Positions 9,501 through 17,809 are shown, numbered from the stretch's first letter. The stretch: 33,767 bases of DNA from an uncultured Lentisphaeria bacterium (GCA_903831825.1 CAIKZE010000474.1:1-33767), one strand, 5' to 3'. Notes: generated from the sequence alone by a model not told the origin. Translations and numbers: made by a program.

Positions 9501-11272
9501 TGGATGCCAACGCAACCTGGACGCTGGTGACGGACAGTCCATCCCCATTCAGTTCCGCAGAGTTTCCAGTCAGCACGACCTGCGGCGAACTGAACGACCA
9601 ATCTGTTAACGTTACGCCGTATGTTGCGACAACAGGTTTCGGCTTTGCCCCCAGCGATTGGGTGCATGCATCGTTTGATGTCTGCCCGATAGCCGGCAGT
9701 TACGATCAGTGGTGCTTTGCGATCGGCGAAGACATCAATTATCCGTATAGCATCGACTTGCGAATGGATGGTGGCCAGTTTGAGGTGTTTGGGCGACGAA
9801 CCCCCTCTCCTACTCCGTACGGCTGGTTCTATCCCAATCCAGCCATTACGATCACACCCGGGAATTGGTATCATGTGGATATAACGTTCACCCCGTCAGG
9901 TTTTGCGGACGCCGACCGCAAGTACGATCTCACTATCACCAAGCAGAATGTTGACGGCTCCTATACATCCGGTACACTGTGCGGCATTTTGCAGGAGGAT
10001 ACGAAGCCCATCAACATGTTCCGCTGCTGGCATTACACCGATGGCAACAACACGCGCACCGGCACGTTGAAACTCGACAATCTCCTCGTATGCAAGGCCA
10101 AACCTGGCTATCTCATACCGTATACCAACTCACGGGGAATCAACTGGTCTGATGGCAGCTATCCGGTCACTCCGGCGGAAGTCGGAACTTTCCTCGACGA
10201 GTGGTCTGTCTACGATGTAGCCGACCCCCGCTGGAAGACGGCCGTCACTGGAACACGACATCCGAGGCTGTTGCGCGAGAATGCAGGCAGTTACAATTAC
10301 AATGAACTTACCGGTGTGTGGTATGAAATTGATCCGCTTGGCAGCTACCAGAATATGGCGTTGTACAATATTCAGCAAATGTGCGATAAATGGGCAGATG
10401 GCGTCTATTTTGATGACTGCTTCCTGAAGGCAAACTATAACCCGGCCGCCGGTCCTGGTTATTTGGGCGATGACGGCAAACTCCACGCAGGGGTGAATAT
10501 CTTTGCGCACCGTAATCTGATCAAACGAGTCGCTACCATGCAGTATATGATGGGCCAGCAACCGATCGTCTGGCCTCATATGACCAACTGCAATATCGTG
10601 CCGCTCCTTTCCTTTGGAACGATGAACCTCGATTGGGAATGGTTAGGCCCCTTCAACCCCACAAGTGATTACAATATGGACTGCCAGGACCGATTTGGCG
10701 CGGATACAGACCTCGGGTATGTTGTCGCAGCAACTGGCTTGCAGGACGGAAACGTGCCGGTCATCCTGGACGAGTTCGCCGATCCTCCTCCTCCTCTGCC
10801 ACCACCTCCTCCAGCCCAGGTTACCCATGTCAAACGCACCGCACTGGCTGTTTGTTTCACGCATGAGATCAAATTCGGAGCCGTCACGACGGACAGTTCC
10901 GCGGCGATCGGCAAGTTGGCGGCGTTCGGGTACGGCCAGCCGGACTGTACGGTCTATCGTTATTGGGATACTGCTCCTCCGCAGCCGGTGACCACCAATG
11001 ACCCGGCGAAAATGCTGGTGCTGAAACGTCCTAACGGTGCTTACAATAAAGCGTATGTTATTATCGGCGATTTCAATTCTCAGGGTACCAGCTATCCGCT
11101 GCCGCCCACTTCGCATACGGTCACTTTTACGATTGACCCGGTGGCCCTCGGCTTGCCCGCGGGGTATACAGTCACCAATGACGAACCGCCGGCAACGGTG
11201 ACGTATATCGTTCCCAATACCTATTCCGTCACCATTCCGCGGCACGAGTTCGCGTTGATCTTAATCCAATAG
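6563..11272 (+). CDS. Large secreted GH123/DUF6067-type protein with three jelly-roll repeats, one nested
   Basis: A 1569-aa protein. The start ATG has AGGAG eight bases upstream and is followed by a signal peptide (hydrophobic core about residues 10-25, VQA cleavage near 28). Two tandem jelly-roll-like repeats follow (about 30-250 and 256-472), each ending in a WYHVDV...R-YD-V/I-T...G-L-ED pattern. Residues 475-600 are a beta-rich fibronectin-like linker. From about 600 it aligns with the protein at 1-2100 (YDYDGMMK, LKLIIPL, FVPYIWVGG). A third repeat (about 960-1177) interrupts this catalytic part. The barrel resumes at the TNSRGINW segment and includes Asp1284-Asp1285 (YFDD), the likely catalytic pair by analogy. 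A proline-rich loop lies at about 1407-1418, and residues 1440-1569 are a C-terminal beta domain. It is probably an exported glycosidase, with the repeats acting in sugar binding. A terminator follows at 11295. Confidence 0.75.
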   Translation: MFMQFSRWVTLGILSGIILLCAHGVQAKIIIQDGMEGVTINPLIPYYTDGVNMTYTLTANNPSPFTSMSFGTSTTSGLLSDNSTTLHAPSLRCFNFTGVNATDWVHLQFDFRPVSGGFTQFNFWAGENTFFPLACDLRFCGSSPINLSAYGRKKTTDTATNIVIPNITFGGDYLGDWYHVDVLLRPSSWSAAYRTYDITVTQNHRGVLTTGSLMGILQEDVNPIAYFYIDDWSGPPPTGSMQFDNLLLETLNPTTLVDDGVFESPQTNILSAVNTSGNATYTSTTSCSTIANQHFTTDTLGGDLNDNDAGEALCLTQNAVGPTVTDYVHAQFDFKPVSGTYSQWSFVLADTFTSPYAFDLRFNGASLAVYGRKKTTDTPALINIPNVTVSTNSWYHVDVTLKPACLNWSDTGADRRTYDVRVTQYDGTTTTIGEMTGMLNEDSGAINCFRVYSSTAASIGHMYVDNIQIEALSSLAADTELRYGYLPSFGANPATNSTLRTYVLSHPSCLPNWQVQLIKVSDGSSVASQTGTFPFPANGLTMNTLPKLTTGTSYKVRLTLTGNSGASQVTESSPFTHTDYAWKSTALGNDDVIIPPFTAMGMDNGAGTVSTVLRTHTMSNTGLWSQVCSETINLLTGPMRLEVVSNGGSPTVAAGALGVMTKSANSTSVTGSATWSAGPINNATTNFTYDYDGMMKVTVNLPTTTQNVDSLKLIIPLKDTEAKYYHEVTDELRDHKAAGIPAGSGWVWDSSSCARTDLPAPFVPYIWVGGPERGICWFAENDKDWIENGTNPVLELDRNTGEVDLVVKLINQAQTQPLTRTRSITFGLMATPAKPMPSTPMSWRAWWPAGMTTQSGLNFKLAGSCYYWGAQAPCIQFYPAFRNNALWDEFQKSRLFGTHSSTFFNNTNDCTWMNQFKCDPNTYNTVEADGTDRLTKCRQGVNWSFSSFEAGGFRKVINTATVVQDGLEGTRILPLTAYNLDANATWTLVTDSPSPFSSAEFPVSTTCGELNDQSVNVTPYVATTGFGFAPSDWVHASFDVCPIAGSYDQWCFAIGEDINYPYSIDLRMDGGQFEVFGRRTPSPTPYGWFYPNPAITITPGNWYHVDITFTPSGFADADRKYDLTITKQNVDGSYTSGTLCGILQEDTKPINMFRCWHYTDGNNTRTGTLKLDNLLVCKAKPGYLIPYTNSRGINWSDGSYPVTPAEVGTFLDEWSVYDVADPRWKTAVTGTRHPRLLRENAGSYNYNELTGVWYEIDPLGSYQNMALYNIQQMCDKWADGVYFDDCFLKANYNPAAGPGYLGDDGKLHAGVNIFAHRNLIKRVATMQYMMGQQPIVWPHMTNCNIVPLLSFGTMNLDWEWLGPFNPTSDYNMDCQDRFGADTDLGYVVAATGLQDGNVPVILDEFADPPPPLPPPPPAQVTHVKRTALAVCFTHEIKFGAVTTDSSAAIGKLAAFGYGQPDCTVYRYWDTAPPQPVTTNDPAKMLVLKRPNGAYNKAYVIIGDFNSQGTSYPLPPTSHTVTFTIDPVALGLPAGYTVTNDEPPATVTYIVPNTYSVTIPRHEFALILIQ

Positions 11273-11294
11273 GAACTTAGGGGTGATGATTCTG

Positions 11295-11330
11295 TGCGGA
11301 GGGAAAGCTCTCCGCATGGGAAAATTTTTT
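11295..11330 (+). terminator. Probable intrinsic terminator of the large GH gene
   Basis: A perfect 7-bp stem TGCGGAG/CTCCGCA (11295-11301 and 11310-11316) with an 8-base loop is followed, after a short gap, by a run of six T at 11325-11330. It is 22 bp after the stop of the 1569-aa gene. The gap between stem and T-run makes it weaker than a textbook terminator. Confidence 0.55.
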
Positions 11331-11609
11331 GGCGATTTATCGACAAAAGCAAAAGAACCGGAGTAATTGCCGGGATAAATTAAAGTTGGTAGCTTGTCAA
11401 TTACAGATATGGAAAAACCGCGTCAAGGACGCAGGATGTGGACAAACGCGAATAAATGTATTTTGTATTGCGGGATGGGATTTTCAGCCCGTTGGAGCCC
11501 CATTCCCGGCTGTCTGAAAAAAACTTATTGTATTGATGGTGACAAGCGAACTATTGTCGAACATCATGAAGTTCAAGTAAACAGGTTCAAACAACAGGAA
11601 AATATTTAG
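11331..11609. other. Gene-poor gap carrying leader module copy C
   Basis: I see no convincing gene in this gap. From 11471 it holds a strong hairpin (CGGGATGGG at 11471-11479 with CCCATTCCCG at 11499-11508, one bulge). It then has CTATTGTCGAACATCA (11551-11566), CAGGTTCAA (11582-11590) and ACAGGAAAATATTTAG directly before the ATG of the GH36 gene. The same ordered blocks occur at 2201-2229, 5146-5202 and 17899-17957. Confidence 0.5.
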
Positions 11610-13871
11610 ATGAATGACTTTAATGAATTGATGCGGTCATGTCTGGGGAATTCTAAGGCGGTTACATTCAAACCGTATGCGGTCGTGGCCGGAAAAACGA
11701 TAACGCCGGACCGGCATACCAAAAAAGTTAATTTGAAAAAACGCCTGGTACATCTGACGTTTGAGTACGACGCATTATTTAAAGAAGATTTCTTCATTTC
11801 GCTGAGCGACGGGGAAATGACGGCGGAACGCTCGATTCGCAATCTCAGCGGCAGGACGCTGGAATTAACTGAACTTGGACTCGAACTCGGCGGAATAACA
11901 TTTGACGCTGATGCTGCTGAAGATTATTTTTACCATGTCGAGAATCCGCGGATTTACAGCCGGATGGCAATCAAAGTTGATTTGAAACGGACGCCGGAAA
12001 TGGCCCAGTCGTCGGAGTTTGATACGCTTGCCGGCAATCGCTGGGCGGACCCCGGCGTAGTATCGGACCGGATCGGGGCTTCGCCGTACCAACCGTTCCC
12101 CGCAATTCTGCTCTCGAACTATCACAGCCGGAGAGGTCTGGTTCACGGCACACTCAGCCAACGGGTCTTCTTTCACAATTATCTGGTCAAACATGACGCA
12201 GGGCAGATTCAGCTCGATATCCTGTCCTCATTTAAAGCCGTATCCCATCTGGATTTTAAGGCGGGGGCGGTACTGAAAGATGCATGGTATTTGGGAACGG
12301 TTGACCGGGCGGACGAACTGCACGCGATTTTCGAACGCTATGCTGCCGTCTTGCGGCAGCGACTGCCGCCGATGTATGGCGCGACCGGCATTAATCGCCA
12401 TTCGCTGGTGTGGGGGTCGTGGAATGACGGTATTTTCCGCGACATTACACAGGAAAAAATGCTTAAGACCGCTGAATTTCTGGCGGATAATTTTCCAACA
12501 GTCCAGTGGATGCAGGTGGATGGCGGTTATGCGGTGCTTGATACTATAGAAAACAGCGCTCACGGGTTGGGCATGCCTTACGAAGGGGAAGCCGGGTTGG
12601 CTAAAGACAAATTTCCTGCCGGATTGAAAGATTTTACCGATAAGGTCAGGCAGACTGGCCTTAAACCGGCGGTCTGGATCGGCGGGGCGATGCCGGAAAA
12701 CGTCCCGTTGGCCCATGACCATCCCGAATGGTTCGTTGATTATTCTTACCGCACACCAACCCGCCGGGTACTGGATGTCAGCAAACCGGAGGTACGGGAA
12801 TATATGGCTAAGGCTCTGGACTATTTCCTGGATGAATCCGGATTCTGCGGCGTCAAACAGGATTTCTGGTCGTATGCGTTTGAGGACAGTCGTCCCCTGC
12901 TGGCGCAACAGGAGTGTTCCGGATATCAGTGGCGCGACTGGTGGCTGAAGGAAATCCGGAAACGGATACCGGCGGACGGCTATCTCCAAACCGGTTGCGA
13001 TATCGTTATGGCCAATCCTTTTCTAGGAGAATTCTTTACTAATTACCGTTATGGAATCGATATCGGCTCCGGGAACTGGGAGCATGTGAAAACCAATTTT
13101 CTGTGGGGGACCGCATGTTTTGCCTTGCAGGTCGGTGATCTGATCGTACCGAACAGCGATTCGGTCGGACTGTTTCCAGGTCTGACGGATACGGAAGCGA
13201 TGCTGTGCATTAATTATTGCCTGATTTCCAGGTCGATGGTGGAAATCTCCGGTTGGCTGTACAATGAGCCGCAGGACAATCCGCGGTTCAAAATACTTAA
13301 AAAGGCGGTCTGTTGTCCGAATAACGGGCAGAATGTTTATTTTGCCGGTCACCGCTACCGGGAGACAGACGATGCGCCGGCAGTGTGGTATCTGAAAAGC
13401 CCGCACTTCTCATTGCTGGAAGACAACCCGCATCTGCCGTTGCGAACTGTCGCGCTATTCAATACCGAGGACTGTCCGCGGAAAATCGGGCTCAATTTTG
13501 CCGAACTTGGTCTGACGGCAGGCCAATATATCTTGACCGATGTATGGGACAATAATGCCGTTTTTGTGGAACAAGACGGTTTCGCGGTGGAAATGCCGCC
13601 GCATTCCAGCCGTTTGTTCGCCTTGAACCAGCATGATGGATGTCCGCAACTGCTGGACAGCAATCTAAAGGTTGTCCAAGCCAGCGGCGACAAAGATGGT
13701 TTAACATTGCAACTGGCCCATTGCGGAGATTTTGAGTTCAGACTGAATCGTAAACCAGCATCAACGAAGTTTAACGATCAGCACATCGCAATGACTGCTG
13801 TCGCAACTGGAGTCGGGTATGTTGTTTCAGGTATATTTACGGAACCAGGCGTCATTGATTTTGAATTTTAG
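11610..13871 (+). CDS. GH36-type alpha-galactosidase-like glycosidase
   Basis: A 753-aa protein lacking a signal peptide, so likely cytoplasmic. It has the GH36 layout: an N-terminal beta-supersandwich (about 1-255), a TIM barrel (about 260-600) and a C-terminal beta domain (about 620-753). Barrel landmarks are W-G-S-W-N-D near 269, VQWMQVDGGY near 295, GLKPAVWIGG near 350, VLDVSKPEVREYM near 387, and GVKQDFW with Asp418, the expected nucleophile. Asp484 (YGIDIG) lies 66 residues later, matching the usual distance to the GH36 acid/base. GH36 enzymes release alpha-galactose or alpha-GalNAc by a retaining mechanism; which sugar is used here cannot be read. The ATG is preceded by ACAGGAAAA as the end of leader copy C. 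Combined with GH123-type neighbours, GalNAc- or galactose-containing glycans are a plausible target. Confidence 0.8.
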   Translation: MNDFNELMRSCLGNSKAVTFKPYAVVAGKTITPDRHTKKVNLKKRLVHLTFEYDALFKEDFFISLSDGEMTAERSIRNLSGRTLELTELGLELGGITFDADAAEDYFYHVENPRIYSRMAIKVDLKRTPEMAQSSEFDTLAGNRWADPGVVSDRIGASPYQPFPAILLSNYHSRRGLVHGTLSQRVFFHNYLVKHDAGQIQLDILSSFKAVSHLDFKAGAVLKDAWYLGTVDRADELHAIFERYAAVLRQRLPPMYGATGINRHSLVWGSWNDGIFRDITQEKMLKTAEFLADNFPTVQWMQVDGGYAVLDTIENSAHGLGMPYEGEAGLAKDKFPAGLKDFTDKVRQTGLKPAVWIGGAMPENVPLAHDHPEWFVDYSYRTPTRRVLDVSKPEVREYMAKALDYFLDESGFCGVKQDFWSYAFEDSRPLLAQQECSGYQWRDWWLKEIRKRIPADGYLQTGCDIVMANPFLGEFFTNYRYGIDIGSGNWEHVKTNFLWGTACFALQVGDLIVPNSDSVGLFPGLTDTEAMLCINYCLISRSMVEISGWLYNEPQDNPRFKILKKAVCCPNNGQNVYFAGHRYRETDDAPAVWYLKSPHFSLLEDNPHLPLRTVALFNTEDCPRKIGLNFAELGLTAGQYILTDVWDNNAVFVEQDGFAVEMPPHSSRLFALNQHDGCPQLLDSNLKVVQASGDKDGLTLQLAHCGDFEFRLNRKPASTKFNDQHIAMTAVATGVGYVVSGIFTEPGVIDFEF

Positions 13872-13985
13872 AGGAATATGTCAACAATTGCCGTGTAATA
13901 GATCGATTAGAGTATTGACAACTATTGGGGGCGTTATTCTGACAATCTTCTCAAATAACTGAAAAAATAATCTTCCTTGGGCCAA

Positions 13986-14514
13986 ATGTCCCGACCCTTG
14001 GGTGCTACGGAGAAGTGCAAAGCGGTGCTGGCGATATGGACGGAGCGGCGGCGCGTGAGCGAGATCTGTTGGTATCTGGCGGTAGCCAAGCCAAGGTACA
14101 GGTGGAACGCTGGCAGGAGCAGGCGATGGAGGCGAATGCTGCTGGGACTGGAAAACAGTTCGCGTCAAGAGAAATGTCCGGCTATGAACGGGCGGGTAGA
14201 AGAAGTTTTACCGGATTGCCAATCATCATTACCGGAGGAAAACGATGGGCAAGAACAAACGAATACAGAACCAGCGGGCGCAGAAAGTGGTGGACGCCCG
14301 CAAGCAGGCAGAAACCATTTTCAAGGGAAGAAGCGGCCTTTACAGCGCCACGGAAGGGGCTTGCGAGCTTGGCGTCTAACTATTAGTGGGAGAATAAGGG
14401 ACTTACAGCAATGACTGCAGCAGAAGGCCCCGGAGCGTCCGGGGCTTCTCCGTAAAACGAAAAGATTAAAGAATTGCAGGCCAAGCTCGACGCCATTTAC
14501 AACACAAGAGCAAA
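13986..14514 (+). pseudogene. Decayed transposase remnant (HTH protein fragments)
   Basis: The first part (13986 to about 14200) reads as a transposase-type HTH protein once two indels are removed. Frame 0 gives an ATEKCKAVLAIW... VSEIC segment; a tandem 5-bp duplication (GCCAAGCCAAG) shifts the frame into KVQVERWQEQAMEA; an extra A after GAGGCG then returns it to frame 0 (MLLGLENSS). The second part begins at an ATG (14245) with a good GGAGG site and gives 44 aa, stopping at 14379 inside a C-E-L-G-V segment. The same family pattern continues in another frame (SNYYWENKGLTAMTAAEGPGASG) and, past a TAA, as NEKIKELQAKLDAIYN. Such an HTH followed by 'GLxAxxxxxxG...KIKELQAK' is typical of transposase OrfA proteins. 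The catalytic gene is absent. The GCCCCGGA/TCCGGGGC palindrome at 14427-14445 falls inside this remnant, so I do not call it a terminator. Confidence 0.6.
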
Positions 14515-14670
14515 TGTCACTAATTTATCGATGGACCGCCAATATATCCATAACAGCATTTACGGATGTGTTATAACTTGGTTGCAATAAACCCAAAGCC
14601 TGTTAATTTAGGTCATTGAGTTGAGTGAAAAATAAAGAATAAATCATAAGGAATACATAAGCAGGTATTT

Positions 14671-15525
14671 ATGAACAGAACAAAGATAATTGATGCTCAC
14701 GGTCACTTGCTGACTGGAGCGCAGGATTTGGACCGGATAGCCGAATGCGGCATTTTCGAACAAATTTGGCTGCTGGGTTTGCCGGAAGAACTGAAGATTG
14801 CGCAATGTTTGGTGGCAACGACAAAGGAGATGTTTGAAGTTGCCAGCCGCTATCCAGGACTCTTCCTGCCGTTTGCCTATTTGGATTTCCGGCATCCGGT
14901 AGAACAGGTCGACCGGATGGTGGAACAGGGGATTGCCGGTTTTAAAGCAATTTATCCGCCGTTGCCATATGACCATGAAAGCTATTTCCCCTATTATGAA
15001 CGGATAGCTTCATATCGTTTGCCTGTCGTATTCCATACTGGCATAGTCACCTCGCCGCCACTGTCGGAGCGACCGGTCGGCTTGTCTTACCATCCTGCCA
15101 ATATGGCACCGGGTAACCTATATAATTTAGCTGGTGCTTTCCCTGATCTGACCGCGATTGCCGCTCATTTCAGCATTCCCTGGAACAATGAACTGTTACC
15201 GGCAGTGGTCAGAACGCCGAATCTCTACGTTGACGTCAGTGGCGGCATGCGGTCACGCTGTCAACAGTTGATGAAAGAGAATATCGACAGCGTCGCCAGT
15301 CTGCGCGGCGGGCGGACCGGTACCCTTGTCGATAAGGTGATCTTCGGAATTGACGCCTGTTACGGGCGGGCCAATTACCATCAGGACATTATCGACAGTG
15401 TTACAGACTGGAACGGCTTCTGGAATGACGTTAAGCATTGTTCCTGGAGTTCGAAAATTCCGGCGATTGTACGAGACAATGCCGCAGGTATTATAAGATG
15501 GGCAAAAGCAGGAAACATACAATGA
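14671..15525 (+). CDS. Amidohydrolase-2 family metal-dependent hydrolase
   Basis: A 284-aa cytoplasmic protein with the amidohydrolase-2 (ACMSD/TIM-barrel lactonase-like) signature. D-A-H-G-H at residues 8-12 gives the paired metal-binding His10 and His12, His122 lies in VVFHTG, His166 in AAHFSIPWN, and Asp228 in FGIDACYG; these are the usual metal and proton-relay positions in order. Length and absence of a signal peptide match the family. Members hydrolyse or decarboxylate small molecules, including sugar lactones; the substrate here is not determinable. The ATG at 14671 is preceded only by a modest AGCAGG site. The gene is flanked by the transposase remnant and by the beta-helix gene 175 bp downstream, all on the same strand. 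Confidence 0.78.
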   Translation: MNRTKIIDAHGHLLTGAQDLDRIAECGIFEQIWLLGLPEELKIAQCLVATTKEMFEVASRYPGLFLPFAYLDFRHPVEQVDRMVEQGIAGFKAIYPPLPYDHESYFPYYERIASYRLPVVFHTGIVTSPPLSERPVGLSYHPANMAPGNLYNLAGAFPDLTAIAAHFSIPWNNELLPAVVRTPNLYVDVSGGMRSRCQQLMKENIDSVASLRGGRTGTLVDKVIFGIDACYGRANYHQDIIDSVTDWNGFWNDVKHCSWSSKIPAIVRDNAAGIIRWAKAGNIQ

Positions 15526-15670
15526 TTTTATGTAGGTAAAATGGGCATACTGTCTCTGGCTGGAAGCTTTTAATTAATAAATTTTACATATTTTAATATT
15601 TTCTTGTCGAGACATTTTCATAAAAAAATAAGCCAGCCGTTTTGAGTCTGGCAACATACTTCACCGAAAA

Positions 15671-15685
15671 ACAGGAAAACTTTAG
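15671..15685 (+). repeat. Partial leader block copy E
   Basis: ACAGGAAAACTTTAG is nearly identical to the terminal block of copies B and D (GGGGAACTTTAG, ACAGGAGAACTTTAG). It is followed by AAAGGAAATATTCTT and the ATG of the beta-helix gene. The hairpin and the CCATAGTC block are absent here. Confidence 0.4.
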
Positions 15686-15700
15686 AAAGGAAATATTCTT

Positions 15701-17809
15701 ATGCCAGCGGCCAAAAACTTTTTTGCCCTTACTATCTACGTATCCCCGGAAGGAAATGATTACTTTCGGGGAATTAAGCCGGAACTTGACAAAGAAAACA
15801 ATGGACCAAAAGCCACGCTCTTGGGTGCGGTAAACGAAATTGCCCTCCTTGCCAAGGCTGGAACAATCAAGGGGCCAGTCAATGTTTTATTGCGTGGGGG
15901 ACGTTACTTTCTTAAAAAAACAGTCATTTTCCTTCCAGCCCATTCTTATCCTATTATTTTTGAATCATATCCAGGGGAAGAGGCCATTATTGACGGCGGT
16001 TCCAGAATTTCCAGTTGGAAACCTGCTAACTTGAACGGACGTAAAATATGGCAAGCTGATGTAAAAGAACTGTTGGAACAGCGTGGACGTTTTCGTCAAC
16101 TTTTTGTCAATAATCTCCGTGCTACTCCCTCTCGCTATCCCAAAAAGGGCTTTGTCCGCATGGAAGAAGTAAAAATCCCCGACATTACAGACCTTTTGGG
16201 AGGACAAGACCGTTTCAAAGCCTCGCCCGATGGTTTTTCCGCTACTTGGAGGAACCCCCAGTCCTTAGACATAATGATACTGAATTATTGGATTTCGACT
16301 CGTTTGCCTGTAAAATCTTTCAATGCCGACACACGAGAAGTTGTTTTGTCCATGACTAGCACTTTCATGATGCGTGATGAGAGTGGAGATGGCTCCTTTG
16401 CAAAATATTTTGTTGAAAATGTAGTAGAGGAGCTTTCCGAGCCTGGCGAATGGGCTTTAGATACTGCTGCAGGCATTCTTTATTATGTTCCACGGCCTGG
16501 AGAAACCATCAAACAAGCGGAAGCCTTCGTTTCGCATGTAAAGCAACTCCTTGTCTTTGAAGGGGCCCCTGACTCCCACGAATATATAGAACATCTGAGT
16601 TTCCGCAATCTAGCGTTTGAACACTCGGATTGGGGTGAACCGGTAAACTCCATCCAATCCGATGTTTTAGTGCCAGGGACAATATCTGCAACAGGCACTC
16701 GTTTCGTAAATTTTGAACATTGTCGCTTTGAACATCTTGGCTGTTATGCCATAAAATTTGGAGACGGCTGTTTTTCCAACTCTGTAGTTGGTTGCACTAT
16801 TCGTGACATTGGAGCCGGCGGCATCATAGCCAATGGCTCCGATGCCACCGGCTCCCTTGCCCGACGCAACGGGGACAACAGCTACACCGACAATGTAATT
16901 ACGCAATGCGGACGCGTTTTCATGTGTGCCTGCGGAATAATCACTCAACATTCTTATGGGAATTTAATTGCTCATAATACTATCAGCGACCTCTACTACA
17001 CAGGTATTTCCTGCGGCTGGGTCTGGGGTTATGCCGACTCTGTTTCAAAAGAAAACCGTATCGAATACAATCACATTTTCAATCTTGGACAAGGGGTACT
17101 TTCTGATATGGGCGGGGTGTATCTTCTAGGCATCCAACCAGGCACAAGAGTTTACAATAACCTTATCCATGACATTGAACGGGCAAAATATGGCGGCTGG
17201 GGTATCTACCCTGATGAGGGGAGCAGTCATGTAGTAATTGAAAATAATGTCGTCTATAACACCTCCAGTTCCTCTTTTCATCAGCATTATGGACGCGAAA
17301 ATCTTGTCATTAACAATATTTTTGCATTTGGTATTGATTGCGGAGCACGACTTACGATAGGTCGAAGCCGCCTCCGCAGCGGCTATTCACACCCCGGTTC
17401 CAATTTTGACATCTCCTTACGCTTTTATCGAAATATTTTTCTCTCTAAAGAAGAGCCCGCGCTGATGTTTTATGACTTAAAGTCGCGAGATTGCGATAGC
17501 GATTTAAATATAGTCTGGTCTCTCAAGGGCGCAGACGCAGTAAAAGTCAAAGACGATAAACCTAAACCAGCGGAACTTATATCCTGGTCCCAGTGGCAAA
17601 GTCTTGGTTTTGACCGTTTTTCTCTTGTCGCTGATCCTGGATTTAAAAATATTGGCAAATTTGATTTTACCCTGAAGACTGACAGTCCTGCTTTCAAGTT
17701 AGGCTTTAAATCTATTGACCTCTCAAAAGTAGGGCCAAGGACTTTGATAGCACAAAAGTATTACGTCAAGAAAGAGATAAAACGGCACAAGGGGCAAGAA
17801 CAGGAATAA
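15701..17809 (+). CDS. Right-handed parallel beta-helix protein, GH141-like candidate
   Basis: A 702-aa protein with no clear signal peptide. The start is supported by AAAGGA ten bases upstream. Its N-terminus has the 'YVSPEGNDYFRG...NNGPKATL' opening, then a GPVNVLLRGGRYFL strand, a YPGEEAIIDGG segment and an 'RQLFVNNLRATPSRYP' segment near residue 130. This opening followed by a long beta-helix (about residues 290-560, with repeated short IxxNxI/VxNNVxxN strands such as ENRIEYNHIF, RVYNNLIHDI and VIENNVVYN) is what I recall of GH141-like and related Lentisphaerae/Planctomycetes enzymes. A pectate-lyase-like or mannuronan-epimerase-like role is an alternative; I cannot assign catalytic residues. 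By eye, leucine codons here are mostly CTT/CTC/TTG and proline CCT/CCC, unlike the CTG/CCG-rich neighbours, hinting at a different origin. Confidence 0.68.
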   Translation: MPAAKNFFALTIYVSPEGNDYFRGIKPELDKENNGPKATLLGAVNEIALLAKAGTIKGPVNVLLRGGRYFLKKTVIFLPAHSYPIIFESYPGEEAIIDGGSRISSWKPANLNGRKIWQADVKELLEQRGRFRQLFVNNLRATPSRYPKKGFVRMEEVKIPDITDLLGGQDRFKASPDGFSATWRNPQSLDIMILNYWISTRLPVKSFNADTREVVLSMTSTFMMRDESGDGSFAKYFVENVVEELSEPGEWALDTAAGILYYVPRPGETIKQAEAFVSHVKQLLVFEGAPDSHEYIEHLSFRNLAFEHSDWGEPVNSIQSDVLVPGTISATGTRFVNFEHCRFEHLGCYAIKFGDGCFSNSVVGCTIRDIGAGGIIANGSDATGSLARRNGDNSYTDNVITQCGRVFMCACGIITQHSYGNLIAHNTISDLYYTGISCGWVWGYADSVSKENRIEYNHIFNLGQGVLSDMGGVYLLGIQPGTRVYNNLIHDIERAKYGGWGIYPDEGSSHVVIENNVVYNTSSSSFHQHYGRENLVINNIFAFGIDCGARLTIGRSRLRSGYSHPGSNFDISLRFYRNIFLSKEEPALMFYDLKSRDCDSDLNIVWSLKGADAVKVKDDKPKPAELISWSQWQSLGFDRFSLVADPGFKNIGKFDFTLKTDSPAFKLGFKSIDLSKVGPRTLIAQKYYVKKEIKRHKGQEQE

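Noticed and set aside
12228-12989. A 253-codon open frame on the minus strand inside the GH36 gene
   Set aside because: It is antisense to a well-supported gene, has no ribosome binding site or recognisable motif, and follows from the codon use of the plus-strand gene.
14015-14386. A 123-codon frame overlapping the transposase remnant
   Set aside because: Only its KVQVERWQEQAMEA part belongs to the protein; the rest is out of frame and explained by the two indels.
14427-14445. GCCCCGGA-GCG-TCCGGGGC palindrome as a terminator
   Set aside because: It lies within the coding remains of the transposase (GPGASG) and lacks a T-run; the palindrome reflects that coding sequence.
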